A DNA stretch of 64,000 nt from Massariosphaeria phaeospora (Eukaryota; Ascomycota; Dothideomycetes; Pleosporales). The notes under the pieces were generated by a model, which saw only the letters and a program-made list of their open reading frames with translations, did not search any database and had not been told where the DNA came from. Of this stretch, positions 11,241-21,507 are shown piece after piece. The stretch is from the NCBI GenBank assembly GCA_011032825.1, contig JAADJZ010000001.1, forward strand, positions 2,912,208-2,976,207, given 5' to 3'. The first letter of the stretch is position 1, and every line of letters begins with the position of its first letter. A program made the position numbers and the translations under genes.

Positions 11241-11335
11241 TTTGCATTGGGGGGATCATTTCTATTGGAGGGATAGGCCCGTGCTACGCACGGGCAATCT
11301 CTTGAGATTTTTCGGAGAAACCTTTTGGGCCCGAG
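11241..11335 (-). repeat. Right terminal inverted repeat of the pogo element
   Basis: Reverse complement of the left 95-bp repeat with one mismatch; followed directly by the TA target duplication. Confidence 0.95.
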
Positions 11336-11337
11336 TA

Positions 11338-11670
11338 AGGTGCAGTATAACGGATATTGGTGCAGTCCGAAATACCGCATACACCCCGTAAAAGGTTTAG
11401 GCCGATCGGCAGATTCTCGGGCTATGGAGGCGGCATCTAGCAACACCCAAATTATTGGTGTTTTCCAAAACACCTTGCGGGTGGAACGTGCGCAGGGAGC
11501 AGGTAACGCCGAACCGCCGATACATCTTGGTCATAGCTTTTTTGTATGGGGAATCATGTTTTGGAGGTCGTAGAGCACCTAGGTCATCAAATCTAGCCTA
11601 TATCAACGTTAGTAACCGCTTTTTTGGTGTTTTGTGTGATAACTAGCTGTGATAGGCGCCCGGCGCTACT
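11338..11670. other. GC-balanced spacer, nothing recognised
   Basis: Unique-looking sequence between the pogo element and the RIP-graded ORF. No start codon, repeat or regulatory motif is supported. Confidence 0.4.
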
Positions 11671-13440
11671 TTGGATGGACGAAAACAGCAGCCAGCGAGG
11701 CTCACGAGCCAGGCGACCACCTGTGGCATTCGACGCAGGGAGGAACCCGCCCATAGCGAAAAAGCAGGCAAACGCAAGGCGCCTATCAGCGAGACCCAGC
11801 CAGACAATGGGACACCAAAAAAGGCAGGCAGTAGGTCTAGCCAAGTCAGCAAACGAGCTCCCGCGAGGATGCCTCTCGAACCTACGTCCGCCAACGATCG
11901 CGCCCCGGTCGCAGCGAGCGCGCCCCCAGCGCCCATTGAGGCGCCCATCGAGATAACTGAGGACGACGAGCTGAGCGACGTTTTTGACGACGCCAGTTAC
12001 GATTTTGGCGACGCAGAGGGCGCAAACGAGACAGCTGCGGTCGAGAAGATAGCGCCCGTTGTTGAGGAGCGATCGCAGCGCGCGCAGGCGGATCCTAGCA
12101 GGCGAGAGAGTGTACAGGAGATGGAGGCAAGCCAGCGAGAGAGGCCTATAAGGCGTTCTGGCAATGACGTTAGTAAGAGTTTGTTTGTAGGCTAAAATAA
12201 GGCCAGCGACGACGAGCTGCTTAAACACCGAGTTCAGGTGGGTGTACGCTGGCGAGCGGGCCTAGGCAACTTTGAAAAGAGCATTATAAACACTGCGTAC
12301 AACAGCGACTCTCTGTTAGTAATACAGCTTAAGTTAGATAACCTTTAGCAGTAAGTTAACTGTACGCTTGCTAAGCAGCAAAGAAAAGTGCCTGTAAAAG
12401 TTAGCAGTGTAACTGCTACTATATATTATAAAAAAATAAGCAAGGCAGATTGCTAGGTAATCTCGCTGCGCTGGGATAAGCTAACAGATTTCCACAAAGT
12501 ACAGAGAGCGCTAAGGAGAATACTAAGTCGCTACTCTTAGCTACCAAACCTAGATTTTGACCTGCTACTAGTTGCTGCGAAGTTGCTGCTAATAGGTTTT
12601 ACGCCTAGCGCTGCTGCTGTAGGTCTATTTTAGCGTCTACAAATTGCGACAAATATACAAAAGCAAAGACTTGCTAATACAATTAAAGCTAAGATAGTTA
12701 GCAACGGCTACGCGATGGAGATAAGAGATAAGTAGCAGTGTAAAAGTACGCTCTGCGGCAACTATAAATATACCTGCTAAGTAGCAAAGAAAGCAGATAA
12801 AAGGCTAAATCGATAGAAGAACTATTTTCTAGTTTTTAGCAACATTATTGCTATATAGTGTAAAGAGATCGACGCTGGCTACGGCAGCGTCAAATTGCCG
12901 TTAGATTATATACGATCGACGCTGTACAAAGCAAAAAATCAAGCGCAAAAAAATCGCAAGCGAAAAAAGCAGAAAGAGGCGCCTAGCGACGCTGCGGTTG
13001 TAAAGCAAAATCTGTAGCAAATGCAAGCAGCGATAATGTCTACATAAATAAGTAAGCTTATTTAACTGCAGGCAGCGCAGTATAGTACACAGCAACTGTA
13101 GCAATTAACGCTACAGAAACTACCTACTATAGCGCTTTAGTTACGATACAAACTTGCCGTAGATATAAACGTAAACTTTACTAATCTAGCACCTAGTGCG
13201 CTTGCTACGACGTGAACTAATCTAGATAAAGCAATTTCTAAACGATTTTACTACTATGCAAAGAACTTTGTTACCTAGTAGGCAAATAATAATACTACTA
13301 CACCAAACGCAGCTAAACAAGCAATTTATTACTAGATTTTTCAACAAAAGAAGTAGACTATTAACTAAGTAATAAATAACTTTGATTATAGAATGTTTAT
13401 AGATATATAAACGTACTGAAAGAGAATCGCCTAGGAAAGC
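11671..13440 (+). pseudogene. Unidentified ORF, clean at the 5' end and RIP-decayed downstream
   Basis: One plus-strand frame is open from 11656 to 12195 (no ATG near its start, only a TTG at 11671) and then continues, read through many TAG/TAA, to about 13440. The open part is acidic and proline/alanine rich (EITEDDELSDVFDD). The decayed part keeps a coherent protein-like text: DELLKHRVQVGVRW at about 12207, RLQIATNIQKQRL at about 12640, a lysine-rich segment near 12940 and glutamine-rich helices near 13080. No reverse transcriptase, DDE or other known domain was recognised, so the family is unknown. It is probably a mobile-element or repeated gene, because only repeats attract RIP. Confidence 0.5.
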
Positions 13441-13457
13441 AGGTTCTAGATAAAGAA

Positions 13458-13704
13458 TGTAATGAATTCGATAGAGTCTATCTACAGCGCGGACAAAAGA
13501 GCTCTATATACCTTATAGTTAGTCAGCTTCCGGAGCACCTGCGGAGCGCTCTCGGAGGCTATGTAGAGACCCAATACCGCAGGGCCTTCGTTAACCGGAA
13601 ACCAGCGGGGCCCTTCTGGGTATCGTCGGAGCTGTTACGTACAGCGTCAATAGCTACCAAGGTTCTACGACCGAGGCAATCCATAGGGCTTTCAGCCTAT
13701 TACA
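13458..13704. repeat. 247-bp LTR-like repeat, lightly mutated copy
   Basis: Begins TGTAATGAATTC and ends CCTATTACA, so the ends are TG...CA with a short inverted TGTAAT/ATTACA. A copy of exactly the same length lies at 31432-31678 but carries many C-to-T and G-to-A changes. About 45 bases upstream are also shared by the two copies. No matching target duplication (AAGAA before, CGTAC after), so its status as a solo LTR is inferred. Confidence 0.65.
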
Positions 13705-14049
13705 CGTACAACTACAAAACGCCTATTGCTCTACTCTTTGCAATAAAGCGTAAAGTAGCTATCTAGAGCAATTAATATAATAGCTTTACAAATAATCAAA
13801 AGCGTAAAGCGCTGCGCTTCAACGCTACCTACTTAGAAAAGAATAAAGTTAACGTTAAAGCAACCTACGATACACTAGATAAACTAGAAAGTTTTAATAA
13901 TAGCTATTATAGTAAGTATTGCTACAATACTACTACGTTGCTACATTATTGCGTAAAAATACTGCGCAACTATTGCTAATAGTATTGCAGCAAGCTAGTA
14001 ACTTGTATAATATTTTTTCAATAGCAGTAAGTATTGTTATAGCAACTTA
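13705..14049. other. AT-rich RIP-decayed sequence
   Basis: Stops in all frames. No recognisable protein; it separates the 247-bp repeat from the Tc1/mariner relic. Confidence 0.35.
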
Positions 14050-15010
14050 GAAGTTGATTTTTGAAGCTTTCGAAGTTACTGCTGCTATTCTCGAATGTCG
14101 CTACAAGTTCAACTATTCAAGATATAGCTACAATTTTTGAAAAACTTTTTTGCTTAACTTATTTCGCTATAGTAGTACTATTGTACAGCAAGCTCTAGCG
14201 CGTAGGCAAAGCTATTAAACAGCTTTGTTTCTTTTTAATGCTGCTTAAGCTAGAACTTCAATACTTTAAAAAATTGCTTAATTAAATTGAAATCTAGCGA
14301 GTATAGCGGTAGGAACTTTAGCTGCACGCTTGCTTTATAGCACAGCGCCGCAATACTCGCTGCTTAATAAATAAAAGCGTTATTAAGTATAATAACTAAC
14401 TGCAGCAGTAAAAAAGAGTTACAGTGCAAAAGCACGTAATTGCACAAGAAATTCTTAAATATATTGCTTGTTATTCTACTTTGAAACACTGTGTAGGTGA
14501 AGTAACTGTTAATAGTTAACGCTAGCAGCAAGCTTTATCTCTTAAAGCGTTTTATTAAGTAAGCAACGTTAACTAGCGTATTAATAGAAAACTACTTATA
14601 CTTTCTATCGCTAGTTCTTTCGTTAGCAGCAAACTCGTTAATACAAACAATTTAATTAGCTCGCTAGGTTTGAAGCTAGCATCTAAATACAGCGCGTAGA
14701 AGCTCGCTTCTTTTACAAGCGTGTTTCGTTGCTTTTTTTTTGCTCTATCTAGCTCTTTCGAGAGCTTAATACATCGTAGTAGAAAATGCTCGCGTATTGT
14801 ACTTGTTGTACAAAAACGCTTGCATTTTTTCTAAATAAGCACTTGGCTTTTTATTTAAAAACGCAAGAAAGCTATCTATATAACCTTGCAACAATAAAAA
14901 GAAGTAACTAATTTGTACAAACTATAAAGCGTACAGCTTGCCAAATACCTTAAAGTTAAGTTTGTATTTTCAAATACTATTATTACTAACGCTTAGTTCT
15001 CTTTGTATGT
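14050..15010 (-). pseudogene. Tc1/mariner (DDE_3-type) transposase relic
   Basis: The minus-strand translation contains, separated by stops, the catalytic end of a Tc1/mariner transposase: a LCYKASVQLKFLP block followed by LYSLDFNLIKQFFKVLKF (about 14245-14350). This matches the family pattern LPPYSPDxNPIExxFxxLK that carries the third catalytic acidic residue. An N-terminal helical stretch with FYALYLDASFKPSELIKLF (about 14640-14710) fits the helix-turn-helix region. Heavily RIP-mutated and inactive. Confidence 0.65.
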
Positions 15011-15739
15011 TGCAGTTCTTGTAGCTAGCTTTAATCTAGTTAACTACTCTTTGCAGAAAGTTTGCTTTGAGCTGTTTGCTACTTTCTTTTTCTATTTTGA
15101 TTACCTAAATAGGTATAGAGCGTAGCTTTACAAAATACACAAGATTTAAATAACTTTAGAACAATATTAATTAAAAAACAAAAAAGATATTATTAATTTA
15201 TTTTGCTTTATACAAAATTAGCTTGTAGCTAATGTTTAGCTTATCTAGCGCACGAACCTACTTTAAAGTTTTTTGAAAACTACAATAAAGCTAAAACGCT
15301 TTAGTACAACAAGAATGTACGTTATTGTTGAACTATAATACTTAACAAGCAACAACTTACTAATGCAGCGCAACTAGCTTCTCAAACATAGTAAAATGCT
15401 TAGTATATTATTTTTTTGTAGTAATTTGTAGTCTAACGATTTTGTAGATAGATGCACTAATGTCTAGAAAACTTCGAGCTAGTGCGAGAAAGCACTACTA
15501 TGCAGCCTAGTAGTAAGTTGTAGTATTATTAGGTATTAAATAAAAGTACGGCAACTATATAAACTACATACATAAACAAGCTACTAAAGTTACTTTTCCA
15601 AGATAACCAAAGCTATGCGACAATTGTTGGTATTGTTATAATAAAAAGTACTGTTGGCGTTTCGCTACGGCTAGTTTTCTATTACGCAAAAAGAAATGTT
15701 ACCGTATTTGTACGCGCAGCGTTCGAAGTTGCGTAGCGT
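15011..15739. other. AT-rich RIP-decayed sequence, nothing identified
   Basis: No coherent frame found on either strand. Probably the 5' end of the Tc1 relic plus part of a neighbouring pogo copy. Confidence 0.3.
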
Positions 15740-15925
15740 TCGCAGAACAACATGCTTACTACTACAAAAATGCGTTTATTGCAACAGCTACAACAGCTAT
15801 TATTACAAGATTTTTTAGTAAAGCAACTGTATACATGCTTGCTATTAACTTGTATTAATTATATTTACGTAGAAGCTTAATAGCGCGGCTACAAAAGTTA
15901 ACTTTAAGTAGAGCTTCTAGTGCAG
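15740..15925. repeat. Direct repeat, left copy
   Basis: Shares with 17868-18046, in the same orientation, the runs CTACTAC/CTACTTCAAAAAT, AACA(A/C)C(T)ACAA..., ACATGCTTGC and GTTAACTTTAAGTAGAGC. The two copies bracket the pogo-like relic. I read both as the 5'-flanking end of the same element family, arranged head-to-tail. Confidence 0.5.
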
Positions 15926-15929
15926 CTTC

Positions 15930-17860
15930 TAAAAGCTTTGCAACAACTGCAAAGCTGCTACTGCGTTTCTGTCGCTTAGGCTTTAGTAAAAAAAAACTTA
16001 AAACTTTTCGCTTGCTTTTTTAGATAGTTTAAAGTGCTTTTTTAGTATTTTAAGCTGCGATCTAAGCAGCGCGCGCAGCTTTTTTCTTAGTCTACTTTCT
16101 AGCACGTACTACTTTAGCTTTTTTTCGCTACACGCTTTTCTTTTGCTTGCTGCTTTTAAAGTAGCTTAGCAGTAGCTAGAGCCTAGAAGCTTCTTTCTAT
16201 TCGCCTTTGCAAGCTGCTTTTTATGCTTTTTTTATTATTTTACTACTTCTTGTACACGTGCTTCTCTAATTTTCTGCAAAAACTAAAAAATAGTACTACT
16301 ATAGTACTCTTTGCGCTGCTGTAGGTTAAAAAGCTTGCTGCGCTTTTTTGCTTTTTTTTAGTAGTAAGCGCTTTTTTTAGCTTATTGTTTTTATAGTGTA
16401 GTAAGCTAGTAGCTCGTTTTGCACTTAAAGTTAGTAAAGCGTTTGAAAAAGCAATTTTGCTTTTTTTGTAGCGTTATTTTTTACTGCAAAGCGTAAAAGA
16501 CGTTTTATTTTACGCTAGTTACTATCTTTAAGTGCTAAAAACTGTAATTTACTATTTTCTTGCTCTTTATTTTTTTCTTTTTAGAATTAATTAAGTATAA
16601 CCTTTAGCTCTATAGACTATATACTAGTAGCTTTAAAAAACTTAAAAATAATTTCTGTTGTAAAAAAAAACTCCTACGCTTTCTAGAATAGTAGAAAAAA
16701 GTTTCTTTTCTTAACTGCAAAGAGCTTTTAAGTTTTTTAAAAGTAATTAGTAAGCTTCTTAGAATAAGCGTTAAAAAAAAGTTTAAAGTAAACAACGTTA
16801 AGTAGCTAAAGCGTATAAATACTATAAAGCGAAAATATAGCAAGAAGTATACAATAGAAGTTGCAGTAGTTAATAAAATTCTATGTAAAGTAACTACTAT
16901 AGCCGTTAAGTATAAAAAAACGCTAGTTTTTTTTTTTACGCGCTTTTTTTTTTGTGCAGAAGTTAAAAACTTGCTTAAGCTATGCTAATCTAACGTTATT
17001 ATTTGTCTAGCTAAACGAGAATAAAGTAATAAAAACGTTGTGCTTTTTTGCTTTAACGTTAGCTACCTAGCTTAACTGCAGTAACTTTAATAACGCTTAA
17101 AAAATAAAACTAAGCAGCAAAGCGCTTTTATTGGCGCAAATAGCTACTAGAAAAGTTATCTACTTACAAAAGCTATTTTAAAGTAATGCTCGCACTTTTT
17201 TCTTCTTTTATTGCTGTTAAGTAAACACTTGTTTTAAGCAACTTGTTACACTAATTATAAAGCTTTTTTTATTTATATTGTAGCAGTAGCGCGGCTGTAT
17301 GTTGTACTGCTTTATTTTAGCATACAGCAAGTTAAAATACAGCGCGTACTTAACGTTTAAATTAGCGTTGTAGCAAAAAGAGTTTATTTTAAAAAACTAT
17401 TTAGAGATTAGATAATTGCTTTGTTAGTAATAAAAGCGAGTTACTTAAGCGTTGCTTATAAGCTCTGTAGCTATTGTAAACGCAAAATTTTATATTATCT
17501 TTTTTGTAAAAAGCAGTTTTTTTTTTGTAAAGTTTTTAATACAGCTTACAAGCTCTAGTTTTTGTTGTAAGTTAAGCTTTTGTTAGTTAATTCTCTAAGC
17601 TTTTAGCGTGTTCTAACGACTTTAGTGTTTTCAAAAAAGTATAAACTTTTGTACGCTAAACTAATTAGCAATTGCCTAGTACGTAAATTGTTTTTTTTAG
17701 TTTAAGCAATTTAATTGCTGCAAGCGCAGCTTTTATAACTGTTGTAGTAGTTAAAATGCAATACGTTAAAGTTAGTAGCTTGTCTAGTGTTTTAGTGTTT
17801 TGCGAACGCTGCGCAACTTTAGACGCTGCGCGCACGAACACGGTAAGCAAGCTAGGTTGC
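15930..17860 (-). pseudogene. pogo-type DDE transposase relic A
   Basis: On the minus strand the C-terminal third can be read through the stops: an FKATSI block (16620-16640), the QVQNELLAYYTIK region (about 16380-16430), YSSAKSTIVVLFFSF (about 16280-16330, matching the usual YHGGAVFWSP) and a lysine-rich EKRVAKKS tail (about 16100-16150). This order is characteristic of a widespread fungal pogo/Fot-like transposase. The N-terminal helix-turn-helix should lie near 17700-17860. Non-functional. Confidence 0.65.
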
Positions 17861-17867
17861 GCAACGA

Positions 17868-18046
17868 GCTACGAACAACACACTTACTACTTCAAAAATA
17901 AAGCTATTGCAACACCAACAAAAACTATTATCGCAAGATTTTTTTTTGTTATTACTTTGTACATGCTTGCGATTACTTTGTACTATTTATATCTGCCTAG
18001 AAAGTAGATAGTGCAACTGCAAAAGTTAACTTTAAGTAGAGCAGCT
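17868..18046. repeat. Direct repeat, right copy
   Basis: Second copy of the 15740-15925 repeat; it stops within two or three bases of the TA that precedes the R element. Confidence 0.5.
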
Positions 18047-18048
18047 TA

Positions 18049-18371
18049 AAGTAGTAAATAGGTATAAGTTAAGTTAAAGTTGAGTTAGCTTACGTAAAAC
18101 TCTAGTGCTAACTTAACTTATACCTACGCTAAAACGTTTTAGTGTAAGTATAAGTTAAGTTAGCATAGACTTCTACAATTCTATATTTTAATATATTTTC
18201 TTTTTATAATTATAATAGCTAGTTATAATAGGTTTATTAACCTAAAAGTAGTACCTATAACCTAACTTTAACCTACGCTTTAATTGCTTTAACTTAACTT
18301 TAACTCTAGATCTATGCGACTCTAACTTAACTTATACTTAATAATAAGTACTTTTTATCTATTCGCTAGCG
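18049..18371 (-). mobile_element. R element copy 1 (323-bp MITE-like repeat, TA-flanked)
   Basis: Flanked by TA (18047-18048 and 18372-18373). Three copies in the window are exactly 323 bp. The ends are imperfect inverted repeats (GCGAATAGGTAGAAAG versus AGTAAATAGGTATAAG), and the interior has a 58-bp near-perfect palindrome at 18107-18164 centred on AAAACGTTTT. No coding capacity. This copy is in the opposite orientation to the other two. Confidence 0.8.
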
Positions 18372-18399
18372 TAGAGCAGCTAGTGCAGCTTCTAAGAAC

Positions 18400-20250
18400 G
18401 TCGTAACAGCTGCAGTATTGCCTTTAGGTACTTTTAACCTACGCTTCAACGAAAGTGCTTTTAAAGCTTTTTGTTTAATAAAAAAACGTTTTGTATAGGT
18501 TTCTTAGTGTTTTGAGTAGCAATTTAAGTAGCTTGCGCAGCCTGCTGCTTAGCTTTCTTCTAATTCTTTATTTTTTTAGCTTTCTCTCGCGCTACTTGTT
18601 TTTTTTATTTTTTTTGTTTTTGAAGTAGCTTTGTAGTAGTTTGAAGCTTCTTTCTAGTAGCTCTAGCAGCTTTTTCTTTTTTCTCTTTTCTTTTTTTTAC
18701 TGCCTTTTGAGCACGTGCTTTACGCAGCTTGCGTAGCAACTAGAAAACAGCGCTACTATAGTACTCTTTACGCTGCTGCAAGTTAAAACGTTTGCTACGC
18801 TTTTTGTACTTTTTTTTAGCTTAAAAAGCTTCTCGTAAACCGCTGTTTTTATCGCAAAGTAAAGTGTTTTAGGTAGCAAGTGCGTGCACTGTTTTAAAGA
18901 GCTTCTTTAACTTATTTGTAGTACAATTAGCTACTGCAAAGCGTACAAAACGCTTTATCAAACGCTAGTCGCTTCTAGCAAGTGCTAAGTAAGTTGCTTT
19001 ACCTACTAGCTACTCTTTAGGCTTTTTATTTTCGAATTTTTTAAGTATAACTTTGCTGTTTATAAGCTATATACTAGTAGCTTCGAAAGTTCTAAAAACA
19101 AGTTTGTTAGTAAAAGAAAACTCCTAGGCACTCTAAAACAATAGAAAAAAGTTTTCTTTCTTTAGTAGAACAAGCCTTTGGCTGCGGTAGAAGAAAGTAG
19201 TAAGCTAGGTAGTATAAGCGCTACTAAGAAGTTTAAAGCAAACAACATTAAGTAGCTAAAGCGTATAAGTTAAGTAAAGTAAAAACACAATTACTAGTAT
19301 TCTGTAAGCGTTGTAGTACTCTAGAAAGTCAAAAGTAAAGTAACTACTATAGCTATTAAGAATAAAAAGCTTTTAGTTTTTTTTTTAGCGCGCTTTTTGC
19401 TTCGTGCAGCAATTAAAAACCTGCTCTAACTAAGCTAATCTAATGTTGTTATTCGTTTAGCCTAAAAGTAATAATAAAATAAAGCAAACGTGCTTTCTAG
19501 CTTTAATATCAGCTACTTATAGCGCTTGCAGTAAGCTATTCGCTAACTAGTAGATAAAGCTAAGCAGCAAAGTACTTCTATTTGCACAAATAGCTGCTAG
19601 TAGTGTTATCTACTTACGTAATTTATTTTGTAGTACTGCTTTAACCTTTTTGCTTTTCTATTGCTGTTAGCTAAAAACTCGTTTTGAGCGCGTTGTAACA
19701 CTAATTATAAAGCTTTTTTCGTTTATATTGTAAGAATTGTAAAGCTGTACGTTATACTAAATAATCTTTAAGTGCAAAAGCTTAAAATATTGCTTGTACT
19801 TAAAGCCTAAGTTAGCGTTGTAGCGCTAAGAATCGATTCTAGAAGTAAATTTTAAGATTAGATAAGTACTATTTCGCTAGATAAAGCAGTTTACCTAAGT
19901 AAAGCTAACGTTCTTGCTAGCTAATTGCGACGCAAAATTTTTAACTATAGCTTTCGTTAGAGGCAAAGCTTTTTTTGTAAAGTTTTTAATATGCCGTACA
20001 AGTTGCGCTTCTTGTTGTAAGTTAAAGTTAAGTTAAGTAGCGTGCTAGGCTTGCTAGCTCGTCTAATAGCTTTAGTGTTTTCGCAATAGTATAGTTCTGT
20101 TTACACTAAGCTAGTTAGCAATTTCTTAGTACAAAAAGTTTTTTTTCTAGTTTGCGCAATTCAATTGCTGCAATCGCATTGTTAATTGGTGCTATAGTAG
20201 TAGAGCTATAAAGTATTAAAATCTAAGCTTAGTTTAGTATTTTAGTATTC
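18400..20250 (-). pseudogene. pogo-type DDE transposase relic B
   Basis: Same family and orientation as relic A, with shared nucleotide runs (CTATATACTAGTAGCTT at 19071 and a GCAAAGCG...AAA-ACG-TTTTAT block at 18937). The N-terminal end reads APINNAIAAIELRKLEKKL (about 20150-20210), resembling the helix-turn-helix start of fungal pogo transposases. The C-terminal tail lies near 18560-18760. Stops throughout. It is bracketed by inverted R elements at 18049 and 20735. Confidence 0.6.
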
Positions 20251-20294
20251 GTAGCTCGTTGTGCGACTTAGCTCGCCTAGCGCGTTAGCACGGT

Positions 20295-20445
20295 AAAATA
20301 GATAAAAGTACTACGCTTATCTAGAACTAGCGCTGTTTGTGCTTTCGTACCTACAAATTCTATAGCTTCTAGATAATACAACTTTAGTTCAATTCTTTAA
20401 TATTTCGCATATGCGCGTTGCTTACAATTCTCGATAGTTATAAGC
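20295..20445. repeat. Dispersed repeat shared with 50597-50750
   Basis: Nearly identical to 50597-50750 in the same orientation (AAAGTACTACGCTTATCTAG, then ATGCGCGTTGC). Could be part of an LTR or of a pogo 5' end; not assigned. Confidence 0.7.
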
Positions 20446-20734
20446 CTAGCTGCAACTTAGAATTGTTTTTACTTGCTATTGCAATTGTTACTTTACTTTA
20501 AGTTGTACGTTGCTATATCGCGTTTACTACAACGTACTTGTTACTACGTTTACCTACAACGCACATTGCTTAGATCTTAGCCTAAATCTAATTACATACG
20601 ACTATAGCTTCTATAATAGCTACTAAGTTTAACTTCGCTATAACGCGCGTTACAGTTATACTAAACACGCTTAACAACTAGTTTACCTAGCTATTTATTC
20701 GCTAAGACGTTGCTAATTGCTATAGTTTTTAGTA
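20446..20734. other. AT-rich spacer
   Basis: Short pyrimidine-rich repeats around TTGTTACTA/CTACAACG (20480-20570). No gene. Confidence 0.3.
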
Positions 20735-21057
20735 CGCTAGCGAATAAGTAGAAAGTACTTATCGTTGAGTGTAAGTTGAGTTAGAGTCGCACAGACCTAA
20801 GGTTAAAATTAAGTTAGAGTAATTAAAGCGTAGGTTAAAGTTAAGTTATAGGTACTACTTTTAGGTTAATAAACCTATTATAACTAGCTATTATAATTAG
20901 AAAAAGAAAATATATTAAAATATAGAATTGTAGAAGTCTATGCTAACTTAACTTATACTTATGCTAAAACGTTTTAGCGTAGGTATAAGTTAAGTTAGCA
21001 CTAAAGTTTTACGTAAGCTAACTTAACTTTAACTTAACTTATACCTATTTACTACTT
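20735..21057 (+). mobile_element. R element copy 2 (323 bp)
   Basis: TA at 20733-20734 and 21058-21059. Same length as copies 1 and 3; palindrome at 20942-20999. Inverted relative to copy 1. Confidence 0.8.
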
Positions 21058-21078
21058 TAGTCTTTAGCAGTATATTAA

Positions 21079-21507
21079 TATAAAAGCTAAGCGAACTTAA
21101 AAGAGTTGTTTATTAAGCTTAGGTTAGTTTTTAGGAAATAAGTAAGTTCGATAGACTAAAGAGTTGTATAGCGTTTAATACTAAAGCAGTAGCAAGCTTC
21201 GTTTTGCAAAGAGTATAAAAGTTAAAGTAAAAGTTAACTTGTAGATTGTAAAATTAAAAACAACAACTGTAAAAGTGCGTTGTTTTTTTAGGTCTATATA
21301 CTTAGAAAGTGTTCTTGCTTATTCTTAAGCGCTTACTACTAAGCAGTGCTTATTGCTAAGCGCTTACTATTAAGCGCGCTTGTTTTTAAGCGCTTACTAG
21401 TAAGCAGTTACGTAACTAAAGTTTAGTTAGCTTGCTATGTAACTCTATTAGTAGCTTATAACCTAAGCGCTTTGCGCTAAGCCTAGTCGTAATACTAGAT
21501 CGTAACA
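21079..21507 (-). repeat. gypsy-2 LTR, left copy (429 bp)
   Basis: Starts TATAAAAGCTAAGCG (TG changed to TA) and ends ATCGTAACA. Contains three AAGCGCTTACT repeats. Equal in length to the right LTR and nearly identical. Confidence 0.85.

Larger units (their letters stand above)
8701..11335 (-). mobile_element. Nearly intact pogo/Fot1-type DNA transposon (2635 bp)
   Basis: Both ends carry 95-bp inverted repeats starting CTCGGGCCCAAAAGG, and both sides have the TA dinucleotide target duplication (8699-8700 and 11336-11337) typical of Tc1/mariner/pogo elements. A single transposase frame fills the inside on the minus strand. Composition is GC-balanced and RIP is almost absent, in contrast with the relics to the right, so this is a young or single-copy insertion. 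It sits 0.6 kb upstream of the NLR-type gene. Confidence 0.95.

Noticed and set aside
13453..13709. Target duplication for the 247-bp repeat
   Set aside because: Flanks AAGAA and CGTAC do not match, and upstream similarity to the second copy extends past the putative LTR start.
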